Shown here piece by piece: positions 43,669-53,361 of a stretch of DNA of 64,000 nt. The notes beneath the pieces are model-generated. The model was not told where the DNA came from. It saw only the letters and a program-made list of their open reading frames with translations, and ran no database searches. The stretch spans positions 248,001 to 312,000 of the forward strand of contig CBDCTW010000008.1 of assembly GCA_965222425.1 (NCBI GenBank), written 5' to 3'. How positions within the stretch are numbered: the first letter of the stretch is position 1; each line of letters begins with the position of its first letter. A program made the position numbers and the translations under genes. The DNA comes from CBDCNP01 sp965222425 (GTDB lineage Bacteria; Acidobacteriota; Vicinamibacteria; Marinacidobacterales; DATDRI01).

Positions 43669-44442
43669 TCATGCCTTTATGGTCTTTTTCTCGCTCTTCA
43701 GGGTGCGCCGGAACCGATAGGATTCGGTGCCGGTTTCGAGTATGTGCGCCTGGTCCGTGACTCGGTCGAGCAGTGCCTTGCACAGGCGGACGTTCGTGAA
43801 CACCTGGGTCCACTCCGAGAAGGGCAGGTTGGTGGTGATCACGAGCGCCGCCCTTTCGCATCGTTCCGAAACCACTTGGAACAGAAGCTCGGCGCCGACA
43901 TCGGCGAGTGGGACGTAGCCGAGCTCGTCGATGCACAACAACTCGTAGCGGGCGTAGCGACGGATCACTCGCGAGAGTTCGTGCTCCTCCCTAGCTTCAA
44001 CGAGTTCGTTGACGAGTCTCGAGGCCGTCGTGAAGCGAACGCGGCGACGTTGCTGGCACGCCGCTACACACAATGCCGTGGCCAGATGAGTCTTGCCTGT
44101 GCCGGCATCGCCGAGAAACAGAACCGGCCGTGCATGGTCGATGTAGTCGCCTTCGGCCAGTTCTCGTATCCGACGGGCGGAGACCTTCGGCGATTGCGAG
44201 AAGTCGAACTCCTCGAGCGTCTTCGCTCTCGGTAGTTGTGCTTCCTTCAGTCGTCTTTGAACCGCGCGGTGTTCACGCTCCTCGACTTCGGCGCTGAGCA
44301 GCACGTCGAGGTAGCGGACATAGCTGTGCTCGTCGCGCTGCGCTTGTTCGGCAATCTTCTGGAACTGCGTTGCCACGCTCGGCATGCGAAGCGTCTTGCA
44401 ATGCTGACGGATGCTCTGGAGCTCGATGCTCTTCGCGTTCAC
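43669..44442 (-). CDS. istB: IS21 helper ATPase IstB, copy 4
   Basis: Identical 257-residue AAA+ protein, with an ATGA overlap with istA. Confidence 0.95.
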   Translation of the reverse strand: MNAKSIELQSIRQHCKTLRMPSVATQFQKIAEQAQRDEHSYVRYLDVLLSAEVEEREHRAVQRRLKEAQLPRAKTLEEFDFSQSPKVSARRIRELAEGDYIDHARPVLFLGDAGTGKTHLATALCVAACQQRRRVRFTTASRLVNELVEAREEHELSRVIRRYARYELLCIDELGYVPLADVGAELLFQVVSERCERAALVITTNLPFSEWTQVFTNVRLCKALLDRVTDQAHILETGTESYRFRRTLKSEKKTIKA

Positions 44443-45980
44443 GAGTTCACCTCGCCGATCAGCGCGTTGTAATGGCCAACACCTGGCAAGGAACGTTCGT
44501 ACTTCGTGAGCTCTCCGAGCTCCACATCGCCAAGAGCCTGCGCCTGCTCACGTCGAAGAACTGATGATTCGACGAGGTGACGGATCGCCTCAGCATCCGT
44601 ACAGCCGAGTTCGAGCGCTTGACTCACCGCCTCACGCAGCTTGTCGTAGCCGTGCTCGCGGCCGAGCTGCACGAGCTCGACCATCTGGCGGGTTCCTTCG
44701 AGCTTCCCGTGACGTCGATTCAGCTTGGACCACAACTCGTCGTAGCTCGTGGGCCACCGACCTTTCTCCCGCCATTGAGCGAGCGGCGTCGAGCCGGCCA
44801 ACGCTCCAGGCTTCCTGACCAGAACATCCAAGTAGTGCTCGAGTTCATAAATCGACTGGCTGCGGCCGTAGCAGCGCTCGTGGCGTGCCACGACGTGGCC
44901 CTCGTGCCAGATCTCAACTTCCAACGGCAGTAGCTTGGCCACAACTCGCCGGTCCCGTTTCAACGGAGTCGAGTACCAGTTCGTGCCGACTCGAACGCAG
45001 CCTTTCTTGTTCACCTTTGCAAATCGTCGCTCCTCGATATCGAACCCCTCGACGGTCAATGGCAACAGATGCTCCCGTTCAAGCTCCATCGCTGTTCCGA
45101 CAGCATGCTCCTTGCCGCTAATGTGGCGCGTCGCATCCTTGAGACAGCACGAGAGCAGATACTCGTTCAGCTCATCCCAGTTCGAAAACTCCGGTACCGG
45201 CGTCAGATAGTTGCGCCGGAAGTAGCCGACTTCGCTTTCCACCCCGCCCTTCTCGTTGCCTCGACTCGGATTACAAAACTCCGAGTCGAATCCCCAATGG
45301 GAGCGAAACGCCACGAATCGCTCCGTCTGCTCTCGTTGATAACCACGCAGAATCTTAGTGACCGCGAGTGACAGGTTGTCGTAGCGCATGCGGCGGAACA
45401 CGCCACCAAAGAACTCGAACGCATGCTCCTGCGCTTCGAAAAATGCTTGTTGCGTCGGACGCGGATAGCCGCGATGCAACGCGCCTCCTCCCGCCATGCT
45501 TCGGACTACGAGCGTGTGGACCTTCTCGAGCTCACCTCCGATCCGCGCGTACGCCTCGTACCAGTCCACTTGCCCTTCATCGCCCCACGCGTAGCTCTGC
45601 GGAACAAAAATCTCTGTGTCCTTCAGGCCGAGCTCGCTCTTCCGACGAGCGACGTAGCGACGTACCGTTGATTCGCCAATCTCATGCTCCGGATGCTCGG
45701 CGCGCAACCGGGACCAGATACGACGAGCCGTATGGCGTTGCTTCCGAGGCGCTCGCTTGTCCTCCTTCAGGACCGCGTCGATGAACTCGCGTACTTCCTC
45801 AAGCTTCGGACTCGCACGCTCCGCGACTTTACGCTCCGGCGGTACCGCGCTCTCCAGCGCCTGACGCACCATCCGACGGTGTACTCCGAACTCCTTCGCC
45901 ACTCCCTTTATCGTTCCTACTCCGTGCTCGTACTCGCCACGGATCTGCTCGAACAATCGCACTTTCGCACCCCTTTTCAA
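44439..45980 (-). CDS. istA: IS21 transposase IstA, copy 4
   Basis: Identical 513-residue DDE transposase, with an intact frame. Confidence 0.95.
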   Translation of the reverse strand: MKRGAKVRLFEQIRGEYEHGVGTIKGVAKEFGVHRRMVRQALESAVPPERKVAERASPKLEEVREFIDAVLKEDKRAPRKQRHTARRIWSRLRAEHPEHEIGESTVRRYVARRKSELGLKDTEIFVPQSYAWGDEGQVDWYEAYARIGGELEKVHTLVVRSMAGGGALHRGYPRPTQQAFFEAQEHAFEFFGGVFRRMRYDNLSLAVTKILRGYQREQTERFVAFRSHWGFDSEFCNPSRGNEKGGVESEVGYFRRNYLTPVPEFSNWDELNEYLLSCCLKDATRHISGKEHAVGTAMELEREHLLPLTVEGFDIEERRFAKVNKKGCVRVGTNWYSTPLKRDRRVVAKLLPLEVEIWHEGHVVARHERCYGRSQSIYELEHYLDVLVRKPGALAGSTPLAQWREKGRWPTSYDELWSKLNRRHGKLEGTRQMVELVQLGREHGYDKLREAVSQALELGCTDAEAIRHLVESSVLRREQAQALGDVELGELTKYERSLPGVGHYNALIGEVNS

Positions 45981-46082
45981 CCGACCCTCCTCTCCGGGTT
46001 CTTCCCCGGCTCAGGGTATCGGTCTCGATGGGGTGGGCCAAATCAAATGAGCGAAATGGGCCAATTCAGACTAGCGAACACA

Positions 46083-46972
46083 GCAGGCGATTGACCGCTT
46101 GGATCACGTTGCCGGGCAGTAAGCCGCTATCTTGGAAGGACACCGTCTCAATGGATCGGGCCGCCACGACGACGCCCGATCCCTTTCGCAAACGAGGAAG
46201 CTGCGAGGCGAGCGCCTGCTCGTAGTCGACTCCGAGGATTCCGAGCTCTTCGACCAGATTCCGATCGGGGTGAACCATGTCACGAAATCGGTTCGGATCA
46301 TCGGGACGCTCCACGACTTTGACTCCGAAATCGGTAATCTCCGAGCCGCGTTGCACGCGAAGGGTGACCCTTTCTCCGACGGTCCGCCGATAGAGGTTGA
46401 CCTGGAACTGACGACCGTTCTCCATCGACTTTCCATCGAGCGTCAAGACGACGTCTCCTAATTCGAGACCTGCATCGGCGCCCGGCCCTCCAGGGTAGAC
46501 ATCGCTCAAGATCACTCCCAATTCTCTCGGGAGGTTCAAACCCCGAGCTAGATTTGGGGTGATCGTCTGGGCGCGCACGCCGATCTCACCCCGTCTTACT
46601 CGACCCGACTTCCGGATTTGTTCACAGACGTTCCGAACGATATTGCTCGGAGCGGCGAAACCCAATCCCTCGCTCCCTCCCGACTGCGAAAAGATGAGCA
46701 TATTGATGCCCATCAGTCGGCCGCTTGCATCCACCAGCGGACCCCCGCTATTGCCCGGGTTGATCGGCGCGTCGGTCTGTATGTAGATCATCGGGTCTTC
46801 GGGGCGGAGCTGCCGCGCCGTCGCGCTGACCACGCCGGTGCTCACCGAGTTCTCGAGGCCGAGAGGGCTCCCAAAAGCGAAAACTAGCTGGCCCTGACGG
46901 AGCTCGTCCGAATCACCGAGCGGTAAGTGCGGCAAACCGGTCTCTCTGGTTTTGAGGACCGTGGGTCTGCTT
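46083..46972 (-). pseudogene. HtrA-like serine protease, central part
   Basis: About 297 residues: LPLGDSDELRQGQLVFAFGS, PLGLENSVSTGVVSATAR, the nucleophile loop DAPINPGNSGGPLVD, then a first PDZ domain (LGVILSDVYPGGPGADAGLE) and the start of a second. Trypsin-like HtrA proteases need His and Asp residues located N-terminal to this segment; those are missing, because upstream of about 46972 the frame runs into a truncated ABC permease. The C-terminal end is cut by IS21 copy 4. The gene has therefore lost its N-terminus by deletion and its C-terminus by insertion. Confidence 0.8.
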
Positions 46973-46989
46973 CGCTTCAGTGGACACCT

Positions 46990-47380
46990 AACGAATGGAG
47001 GGGAGTCACGAAGCAGACTCAGATCATTCGCCAGCGCGATGTGAAGGCCGAGGAGTGCCAGAGCGGGAACCAAGGTAATGCTCAGCAAGGAGAAAAACAC
47101 CGGCAAGATCTTTCCGAGAAGGTAACCGGTTCGGGAAAGAGGCCTCGACAAATAGATGACCAGTGCTCCCGATCGGAGATCGGAGGCATGGCACCGGCGC
47201 CGGCGTAGAGCGCGACGAGGACGACGGGAAGAAGAGAGATCTGTTGGGTGAGGAAGCTTTCCCAGAGTTCGGGACTTACCTGTAACAACTCTCCCGCCTG
47301 AGGAAACTGTCGCGCGGCGTCGATTTGGTCTCCTCGGATGATGGCCGGGACCCAAGCGAGGCTCAGGAGGAACAAGAAGC
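46990..47380 (-). pseudogene. ABC-2 permease, internal part, frameshifted
   Basis: Continues the permease started at 51531: RRFLFLLSLAWVPAIIRG, then LLPVVLVALYAGAG. After a frameshift near 47190 comes DLRSGALVIYLSRPLSRTGY and LLGKILPVFFSLLSITLVPA. The D-L-R-S-x-A-L...L-x-R-P motif is typical of ABC-2 membrane subunits. It is fused at about 46972-46990 to the protease fragment; the remaining permease helices are lost. Confidence 0.75.
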
Positions 47381-47536
47381 GGCGCTTGTGTTTGTCCACT
47401 CGGTCTGGCCCACTTTGCTCATCTAATTTGGCCCACCCTAAGTTATTGATTAATAAAGACGAGCTGTAAGAAAGCCCCTTTCCTTATTCCGCGGCCGGAA
47501 CGAAGTGCAGGCCGCGGCTAGTGAAACCCAACGAAC

Positions 47537-48310
47537 TCATGCCTTTATGGTCTTTTTCTCGCTCTTCAGGGTGCGCCGGAACCGATAGGATTCGGTGCCG
47601 GTTTCGAGTATGTGCGCCTGGTCCGTGACTCGGTCGAGCAGTGCCTTGCACAGGCGGACGTTCGTGAACACCTGGGTCCACTCCGAGAAGGGCAGGTTGG
47701 TGGTGATCACGAGCGCCGCCCTTTCGCATCGTTCCGAAACCACTTGGAACAGAAGCTCGGCGCCGACATCGGCGAGTGGGACGTAGCCGAGCTCGTCGAT
47801 GCACAACAACTCGTAGCGGGCGTAGCGACGGATCACTCGCGAGAGTTCGTGCTCCTCCCTAGCTTCAACGAGTTCGTTGACGAGTCTCGAGGCCGTCGTG
47901 AAGCGAACGCGGCGACGTTGCTGGCACGCCGCTACACACAATGCCGTGGCCAGATGAGTCTTGCCTGTGCCGGCATCGCCGAGAAACAGAACCGGCCGTG
48001 CATGGTCGATGTAGTCGCCTTCGGCCAGTTCTCGTATCCGACGGGCGGAGACCTTCGGCGATTGCGAGAAGTCGAACTCCTCGAGCGTCTTCGCTCTCGG
48101 TAGTTGTGCTTCCTTCAGTCGTCTTTGAACCGCGCGGTGTTCACGCTCCTCGACTTCGGCGCTGAGCAGCACGTCGAGGTAGCGGACATAGCTGTGCTCG
48201 TCGCGCTGCGCTTGTTCGGCAATCTTCTGGAACTGCGTTGCCACGCTCGGCATGCGAAGCGTCTTGCAATGCTGACGGATGCTCTGGAGCTCGATGCTCT
48301 TCGCGTTCAC
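47537..48310 (-). CDS. istB: IS21 helper ATPase IstB, copy 5
   Basis: Intact 257-residue AAA+ protein. Because istA upstream is interrupted by the nested IS, its expression is probably reduced. Confidence 0.92.
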   Translation of the reverse strand: MNAKSIELQSIRQHCKTLRMPSVATQFQKIAEQAQRDEHSYVRYLDVLLSAEVEEREHRAVQRRLKEAQLPRAKTLEEFDFSQSPKVSARRIRELAEGDYIDHARPVLFLGDAGTGKTHLATALCVAACQQRRRVRFTTASRLVNELVEAREEHELSRVIRRYARYELLCIDELGYVPLADVGAELLFQVVSERCERAALVITTNLPFSEWTQVFTNVRLCKALLDRVTDQAHILETGTESYRFRRTLKSEKKTIKA

Positions 48311-48863
48311 GAGTTCACCTCGCCGATCAGCGCGTTGTAATGGCCAACACCTGGCAAGGAACGTTCGTACTTCGTGAGCTCTCCGAGCTCCACATCGCCA
48401 AGAGCCTGCGCCTGCTCACGTCGAAGAACTGATGATTCGACGAGGTGACGGATCGCCTCAGCATCCGTACAGCCGAGTTCGAGCGCTTGACTCACCGCCT
48501 CACGCAGCTTGTCGTAGCCGTGCTCGCGGCCGAGCTGCACGAGCTCGACCATCTGGCGGGTTCCTTCGAGCTTCCCGTGACGTCGATTCAGCTTGGACCA
48601 CAACTCGTCGTAGCTCGTGGGCCACCGACCTTTCTCCCGCCATTGAGCGAGCGGCGTCGAGCCGGCCAACGCTCCAGGCTTCCTGACCAGAACATCCAAG
48701 TAGTGCTCGAGTTCATAAATCGACTGGCTGCGGCCGTAGCAGCGCTCGTGGCGTGCCACGACGTGGCCCTCGTGCCAGATCTCAACTTCCAACGGCAGTA
48801 GCTTGGCCACAACTCGCCGGTCCCGTTTCAACGGAGTCGAGTACCAGTTCGTGCCGACTCGAA
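48307..48863 (-). pseudogene. istA: IstA C-terminal part, copy 5
   Basis: The last ~185 codons of istA, separated from the first part by the IS256 element. The DDE residues lie in the other part. Confidence 0.9.
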
Positions 48864-50324
48864 GGGGATGTCCCGCCGGATGTTGAATTTGGGGTAGCTG
48901 CGGCTCCTTGGCCGGCCTAAGAATAGGTCTGCCAATAAACCGTCTCCAGAGGGGGACAAGGAGCCACCAATGCCTAGGAAATCAAAGAAGCCAGTAAGAA
49001 AGCAAACGCACTCGCCTACGGGCAAGGTAGTTGGCCAAGTCGGTCAGATACTGCTACCGATGATAGCTGGGATCGCGGCCACGAAGGCGGATCTGACGGA
49101 ATGGGTGTACGAGCAAGGACTGACAGCTCTGCACCTACTGCTCAGAGAGGACGCCGAGGAGATCGCGGGGCTCAAGGGCAAGCACGAGAAGGAGCGAACT
49201 CATAACCACTGGGGGAGCACGAACGGAGAGCTGAGCTTCGGTGGTCGTCGCATCCAAGTGTCGCGACCTCGAGTTCGCTCGAAGTCGGGCGCGGAGGCGT
49301 CGCTTCCACACTTCGAAGCCTTCCGCGAAGAAGACCCCGCTTCCAGAGCGAGTGTTGAATCAGATCTTGGTGGGCGTATCGACCCGAAATTACGAATCGA
49401 GTCTGGACAAACCCGCGGCCAAGTTGAAGTCTCGTGGCACGAGTAAGAGTGCCGCCAGCCGTCACCTCGTGAGCCAGACGACTAAGAAGCTCGAGGAATA
49501 CCTGTCTCGGCGGCTAGAGGAGTTCGAGCTTGCGGCACTGATGCTGGATGGCCTTGAGGTGGCCGGACAGACCGTCGTCGTAACTCTAGGTATTACAATA
49601 GATGGAACGAAGGTGCCCCTGGGTATATGGCTGGGCTCGACGGAAAACTCCCGGGTGTGCACCGCGATGTTGCAGGACCTTCTCGAGCGAGGCTTGCGCG
49701 TCGATGAGTCGATTCTCTGCGTAGTGGACGGAGGCAAAGGCATCCGCAAGGCACTCGTCGACGTTTTGGGGGACCTCGCGGTCATCCAAAGGTGCCAGAT
49801 CCATAAACTCCGAAATCTTCGCTCGTACCTTCCCAAGTCTCGTCACGCCTACGTGCTCCAGACGATGAAGGAAGCCTACAAGTGCAAGAGTGCCGACAAG
49901 GCGCGCAAGCGACTTCAGGCATTGGTGTCGTGGCTCGAGCGAAACGGTTACGACGAAGCTGCCGGAAGCCTTCGTGAAGGGATGGAAGAAACACTCACGG
50001 TCGTGAAGCTCGCGCCGCCCGCCTTACTTCGCCAGTCTCTTGCCACGACGAACGCCATTGAGAATCTCAACGGAACCATTCGCAGAGTATCGAGAAACGT
50101 CAAGCGTTGGAAGAGTCCTTCCATGGTTCGCCGATGGACCGCTCCTGGCGTCGTCACCGCGCAGAAAAAGTTCCGGCGTATCAAAGGCTATCGCCATATG
50201 GGCGCTCTCGTTCACGCGCTTAGAAGCAAACAGAAATCTCTTGACAGCGATGAGTTTGCTGCCTAAGAGTATTCACAGGTGCCGCCGCTACCCGACCAAA
50301 TTCAACAGCGGCCGGGACATCCCC
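48864..50324 (+). mobile_element. IS256-family element nested in istA
   Basis: 1,461 bp. The inverted ends begin GGGGATGTCCCG on both sides and share GTTGAATTTGG further in. The 8-bp duplication GACTCGAA is at 48856-48863 and 50325-50332. It encodes one transposase split by a frameshift. Confidence 0.93.
48970..50266 (+). pseudogene. IS256-family transposase with frameshift
   Basis: The 5' frame (MPRKSKKPVRKQTHSPTG to LPHFEAFREEDP) and the 3' frame (LPERVLNQILVGVSTRNYES to KQKSLDSDEFAA) together give a full mutator-type transposase of about 430 residues. The shift is at the GACCCCGC run near 49337 and corresponds to one extra base. DDE residues are present: LMLDGLEVAG, CVVDGGKGI and the glutamate in NAIENLNGTIRR. 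The CQIHKLRNL motif is typical of the family. A simple mutation is likeliest; +1 slippage at CCCC or a sequencing error cannot be excluded. Confidence 0.85.
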
Positions 50325-51317
50325 GACTCGAACGCAGCCTTTCTTGTTCACCTTTGCAAATCGTCGCTCCTCGATATCGAACCCCTCGACGGTCAATGGC
50401 AACAGATGCTCCCGTTCAAGCTCCATCGCTGTTCCGACAGCATGCTCCTTGCCGCTAATGTGGCGCGTCGCATCCTTGAGACAGCACGAGAGCAGATACT
50501 CGTTCAGCTCATCCCAGTTCGAAAACTCCGGTACCGGCGTCAGATAGTTGCGCCGGAAGTAGCCGACTTCGCTTTCCACCCCGCCCTTCTCGTTGCCTCG
50601 ACTCGGATTACAAAACTCCGAGTCGAATCCCCAATGGGAGCGAAACGCCACGAATCGCTCCGTCTGCTCTCGTTGATAACCACGCAGAATCTTAGTGACC
50701 GCGAGTGACAGGTTGTCGTAGCGCATGCGGCGGAACACGCCACCAAAGAACTCGAACGCATGCTCCTGCGCTTCGAAAAATGCTTGTTGCGTCGGACGCG
50801 GATAGCCGCGATGCAACGCGCCTCCTCCCGCCATGCTTCGGACTACGAGCGTGTGGACCTTCTCGAGCTCACCTCCGATCCGCGCGTACGCCTCGTACCA
50901 GTCCACTTGCCCTTCATCGCCCCACGCGTAGCTCTGCGGAACAAAAATCTCTGTGTCCTTCAGGCCGAGCTCGCTCTTCCGACGAGCGACGTAGCGACGT
51001 ACCGTTGATTCGCCAATCTCATGCTCCGGATGCTCGGCGCGCAACCGGGACCAGATACGACGAGCCGTATGGCGTTGCTTCCGAGGCGCTCGCTTGTCCT
51101 CCTTCAGGACCGCGTCGATGAACTCGCGTACTTCCTCAAGCTTCGGACTCGCACGCTCCGCGACTTTACGCTCCGGCGGTACCGCGCTCTCCAGCGCCTG
51201 ACGCACCATCCGACGGTGTACTCCGAACTCCTTCGCCACTCCCTTTATCGTTCCTACTCCGTGCTCGTACTCGCCACGGATCTGCTCGAACAATCGCACT
51301 TTCGCACCCCTTTTCAA
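50325..51317 (-). pseudogene. istA: IstA N-terminal part, copy 5
   Basis: The first ~330 residues of IstA, including the helix-turn-helix and all three catalytic residues, cut off by the IS256 insertion. The frame continues a short way into IS256 before a stop at 50220. Confidence 0.9.
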
Positions 51318-51419
51318 CCGACCCTCCTCTCCGGGTTCTTCCCCGGCTCAGGGTATCGGTCTCGATGGGGTGGGCCAAATCAAATGAGCGAAATGGGCCA
51401 ATTCAGACTAGCGAACACA

Positions 51420-51531
51420 GGCGCTCTTTGAGCAGCCGCCCCACGCCGTTTCGCACCAGGGCCCGACTTCTTACCCATCCCTCAGTCCGCGTTCCATCGA
51501 AGCGTCGATATGAAGGCTCGTAGACCGGCAT
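51420..51531 (-). pseudogene. ABC-2 permease, N-terminal 37 codons
   Basis: Starts MPVYEPSYRRFDGTRTEG, the usual opening of ABC-2 permeases paired with such ATPases, two bases after the ATPase stop. It is interrupted by IS21 copy 5 and continues at 47380. Confidence 0.75.
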
Positions 51532-51533
51532 AG

Positions 51534-52420
51534 TCAGTCTCGCTGGTCCACGGCCGCGGGGAACAGCTCTTCCAAGCTCGACTCGAGGTGTCGAAGGTGT
51601 CGAAGCTCTGCACCGGTGGCAAGAGCGGTCTCGAATAAAATTCGGCCGTCCGCCTCCGGAAGAGATATACGGAGCAAGCCGTCCTTTCCGGCGACGGGCT
51701 CCAATCCTCGCTCGGCGAGCGCGGCCGCGAAACGTCCAGGTTCTTCTTCACGTACCCGCGCCTCATAGACCCATCCAGGTGCTTTCTTGAGCGAGCGGAG
51801 ATCGCCTGACAAAACCAGCCTCCCTTTCTTGAGGGCCACGACGCGATCGCAAACCGCTTCGACGTCATGGAGGAGATGGGTGGAAAGGAGCACCGAGAGT
51901 CCATGGTCGCGGCTCAATTGTCGGATGAGCTCGAACATGTGGCGCCGCCGGCCGGGTTGGCACCGCTGGTAGGTTCGTCTAGAAGGAGGAGATCTGGATC
52001 GTGAACCAATGCCGTGGCCAGCTTGGTTCGTTGGAGCATGCCGGCAGAAAAGGAGTCGATCATCCGGTAACGCGCCTCGCCGAGGCCGGCAAAGTTGAGG
52101 ACATCGTGCGCGCGTTCGAGGGCGCTCCACCTCGGCAAACCTCCAGCTTCGCCGGCGAGCGCGACGGATTCGACTGCCGAGAGCCCGGGAATAAAGGCTT
52201 TTTGCTCTGGAAGATATCCGATTCTGGTTCGTGACTCCGCTCGGTAGGGGTTTACGCGCTCCCCGAGCACTTCTGCATATCCCGCCGTCGGTTCGATGAA
52301 ACCGAGCAGGGACTTCAGGAACGTGCTCTTGCCGGCACCGTTCGGCCTGAGCAATCCAACCACCCCGGGGGCGATGTCGACGCTCAATGAGTCCAAGGCG
52401 GCCCGGTGTCCGTATCGCAC
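51534..52420 (-). pseudogene. ABC transporter ATPase with frameshift
   Basis: The first frame has VRYGHRAALDSLSVDIAPG, Walker A RPNGAGKST, signature DSFSAGMLQRTKLATAL and Walker B LLLLDEPTSG. At about 51945 it shifts to a frame with MFELIRQLSRDHGLSVLLST, the switch histidine in STHLLHDVEAVCDRV, and a normal C-terminus. The D-loop reads GANPAGR. Joined, they make an ~300-residue ATPase energising the adjacent permease. The start is also unclear: the frame has a stop just upstream and only GTG at 52420. Both transporter genes are broken, so the system is dead. Confidence 0.8.
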
Positions 52421-52552
52421 GGTGAGATTTTGAGTCTGGATTACGGTCTGCCCATGAGTCTTGAGTGTTCACGAGTTTCCGGGTCGGGGAGTTCCGATCG
52501 TATGGACCGCCGCACGGTTCGGGCGTACCGTAGGATAAGTCCCAAAAGAGAA

Positions 52553-52933
52553 ATGAGAGCCGTGCCCCAGCTTCGATCCGACCGTGGGGAGATCCGTCTG
52601 CGTTCCCTCTTCGAGCTCGCTCTTATCTTCGCAGTTGCCTACGGCGCCATACAAGTAGGGCCGGCGGTGGTCTTGCGCCTCAAGTTTATCGATGAAATGG
52701 GAGCGGCGGCGAACTCGCCTACAGGGATGACGGCGGATACGATCCACCGCAACCTCATGGAGACGGCGGACGGATTCGGCATCACGCTTCTTACTGACGA
52801 CTTATACGTCATCCGTAACCAAAAAATGAAGAAGACGTTAATCACCGCCACCTACGAGATCCATATGAACTTCTGGCCTACCTACACGTACGTATGGTTG
52901 GTCCGTGATCAGGTCGAAGGGTTGTACTTTTAA
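52553..52933 (+). CDS. Small single-pass membrane protein
   Basis: 126 residues from the ATG at 52553. A basic N-terminus is followed by one membrane helix (LFELALIFAVAYGAIQVGP), then a periplasmic domain with ADTIHRNLMETADGFGITLL, TDDLYVIRNQKMKKTLITAT and a YEIHMNFW strand. The layout resembles the DUF4845-type small membrane proteins common in Acidobacteriota. An in-frame GTG further upstream (52406) would add a low-complexity stretch and is less likely. The gene diverges from the broken ABC transporter. Confidence 0.6.
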   Translation: MRAVPQLRSDRGEIRLRSLFELALIFAVAYGAIQVGPAVVLRLKFIDEMGAAANSPTGMTADTIHRNLMETADGFGITLLTDDLYVIRNQKMKKTLITATYEIHMNFWPTYTYVWLVRDQVEGLYF

Positions 52934-52983
52934 CTAGTGTGAGTCCGATACGCTCCTTGTCGGTCGAGGATGCATCTGGTATT

Positions 52984-53328
52984 ATGAACAACGTATACAG
53001 TCAGAGGTTGCCGGTGGAAGGTGAAGACAAACTAAGACCGATGGTTTACGACCTTGAGAAGAGTATCGAGCGAGCGATCTCGAGTTCGCCACAAGTGGAA
53101 GAGTGTTTGTCTCGCGTTCGCGATGCCGGGTACGAGATTTCGCTCGTGCTCCAAGCCACTCTGGTGTTCGCGCCCACCGGCCAGCTCGACGAAACGGCGG
53201 TTGAGGCCCTCGCCGGAATTTCCGGGAAAAAGGGGGCTTCTTTTCGGATTAGCCCGCTGGACAGGAAGTTTTTGCGATCTCTCAAGATCGCCGTCGACGC
53301 CACGGAAGACGACAAAACACGCTCCTAG
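52984..53328 (+). CDS. Hypothetical protein (114 aa)
   Basis: The frame MNNVYSQRLPVEGEDKLRPM, then VEECLSRVRDAGYEISLVLQ and a charged tail ending DATEDDKTRS. It is a soluble, acidic and basic mixed helix-strand protein with no signal peptide. A GTG at 52939 in the same frame is an alternative start. It follows the small membrane protein by about 50 bases and converges on enolase. The family is not recognised. Confidence 0.6.
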   Translation: MNNVYSQRLPVEGEDKLRPMVYDLEKSIERAISSSPQVEECLSRVRDAGYEISLVLQATLVFAPTGQLDETAVEALAGISGKKGASFRISPLDRKFLRSLKIAVDATEDDKTRS

Positions 53329-53361
53329 CGTGCCTTCGGGCGGCTGCTTATTCACATCCCA

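Larger units (their letters stand above)
43519..46082 (-). mobile_element. IS21-family element, copy 4
   Basis: Complete, 2,564 bp, with a GCAGG duplication at 43514-43518 and 46083-46087. Inserted in the second PDZ domain of the protease gene. Confidence 0.95.
47387..51419 (-). mobile_element. IS21-family element, copy 5, with nested IS256
   Basis: The same ends as the other copies. Subtracting the 1,461-bp IS256 and its 8-bp duplication leaves exactly 2,564 bp. The flanking repeat is GGCGCT (6 bp; 47381-47386 and 51420-51425). Excision restores the permease frame (L-K-E-R-R-F-L-F). Confidence 0.95.

Noticed and set aside
49337..49345. Programmed ribosomal frameshift in the IS256 transposase
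   Set aside because: IS256-family transposases are normally one frame, and no slippery heptamer or downstream structure was evident; a mutation or sequencing error is more economical.
413..51419. Repeated blocks suggesting a CRISPR array
   Set aside because: The repeats are kilobase-long IS21 copies and MITEs with irregular spacing; no short regularly spaced repeats or cas genes are present.
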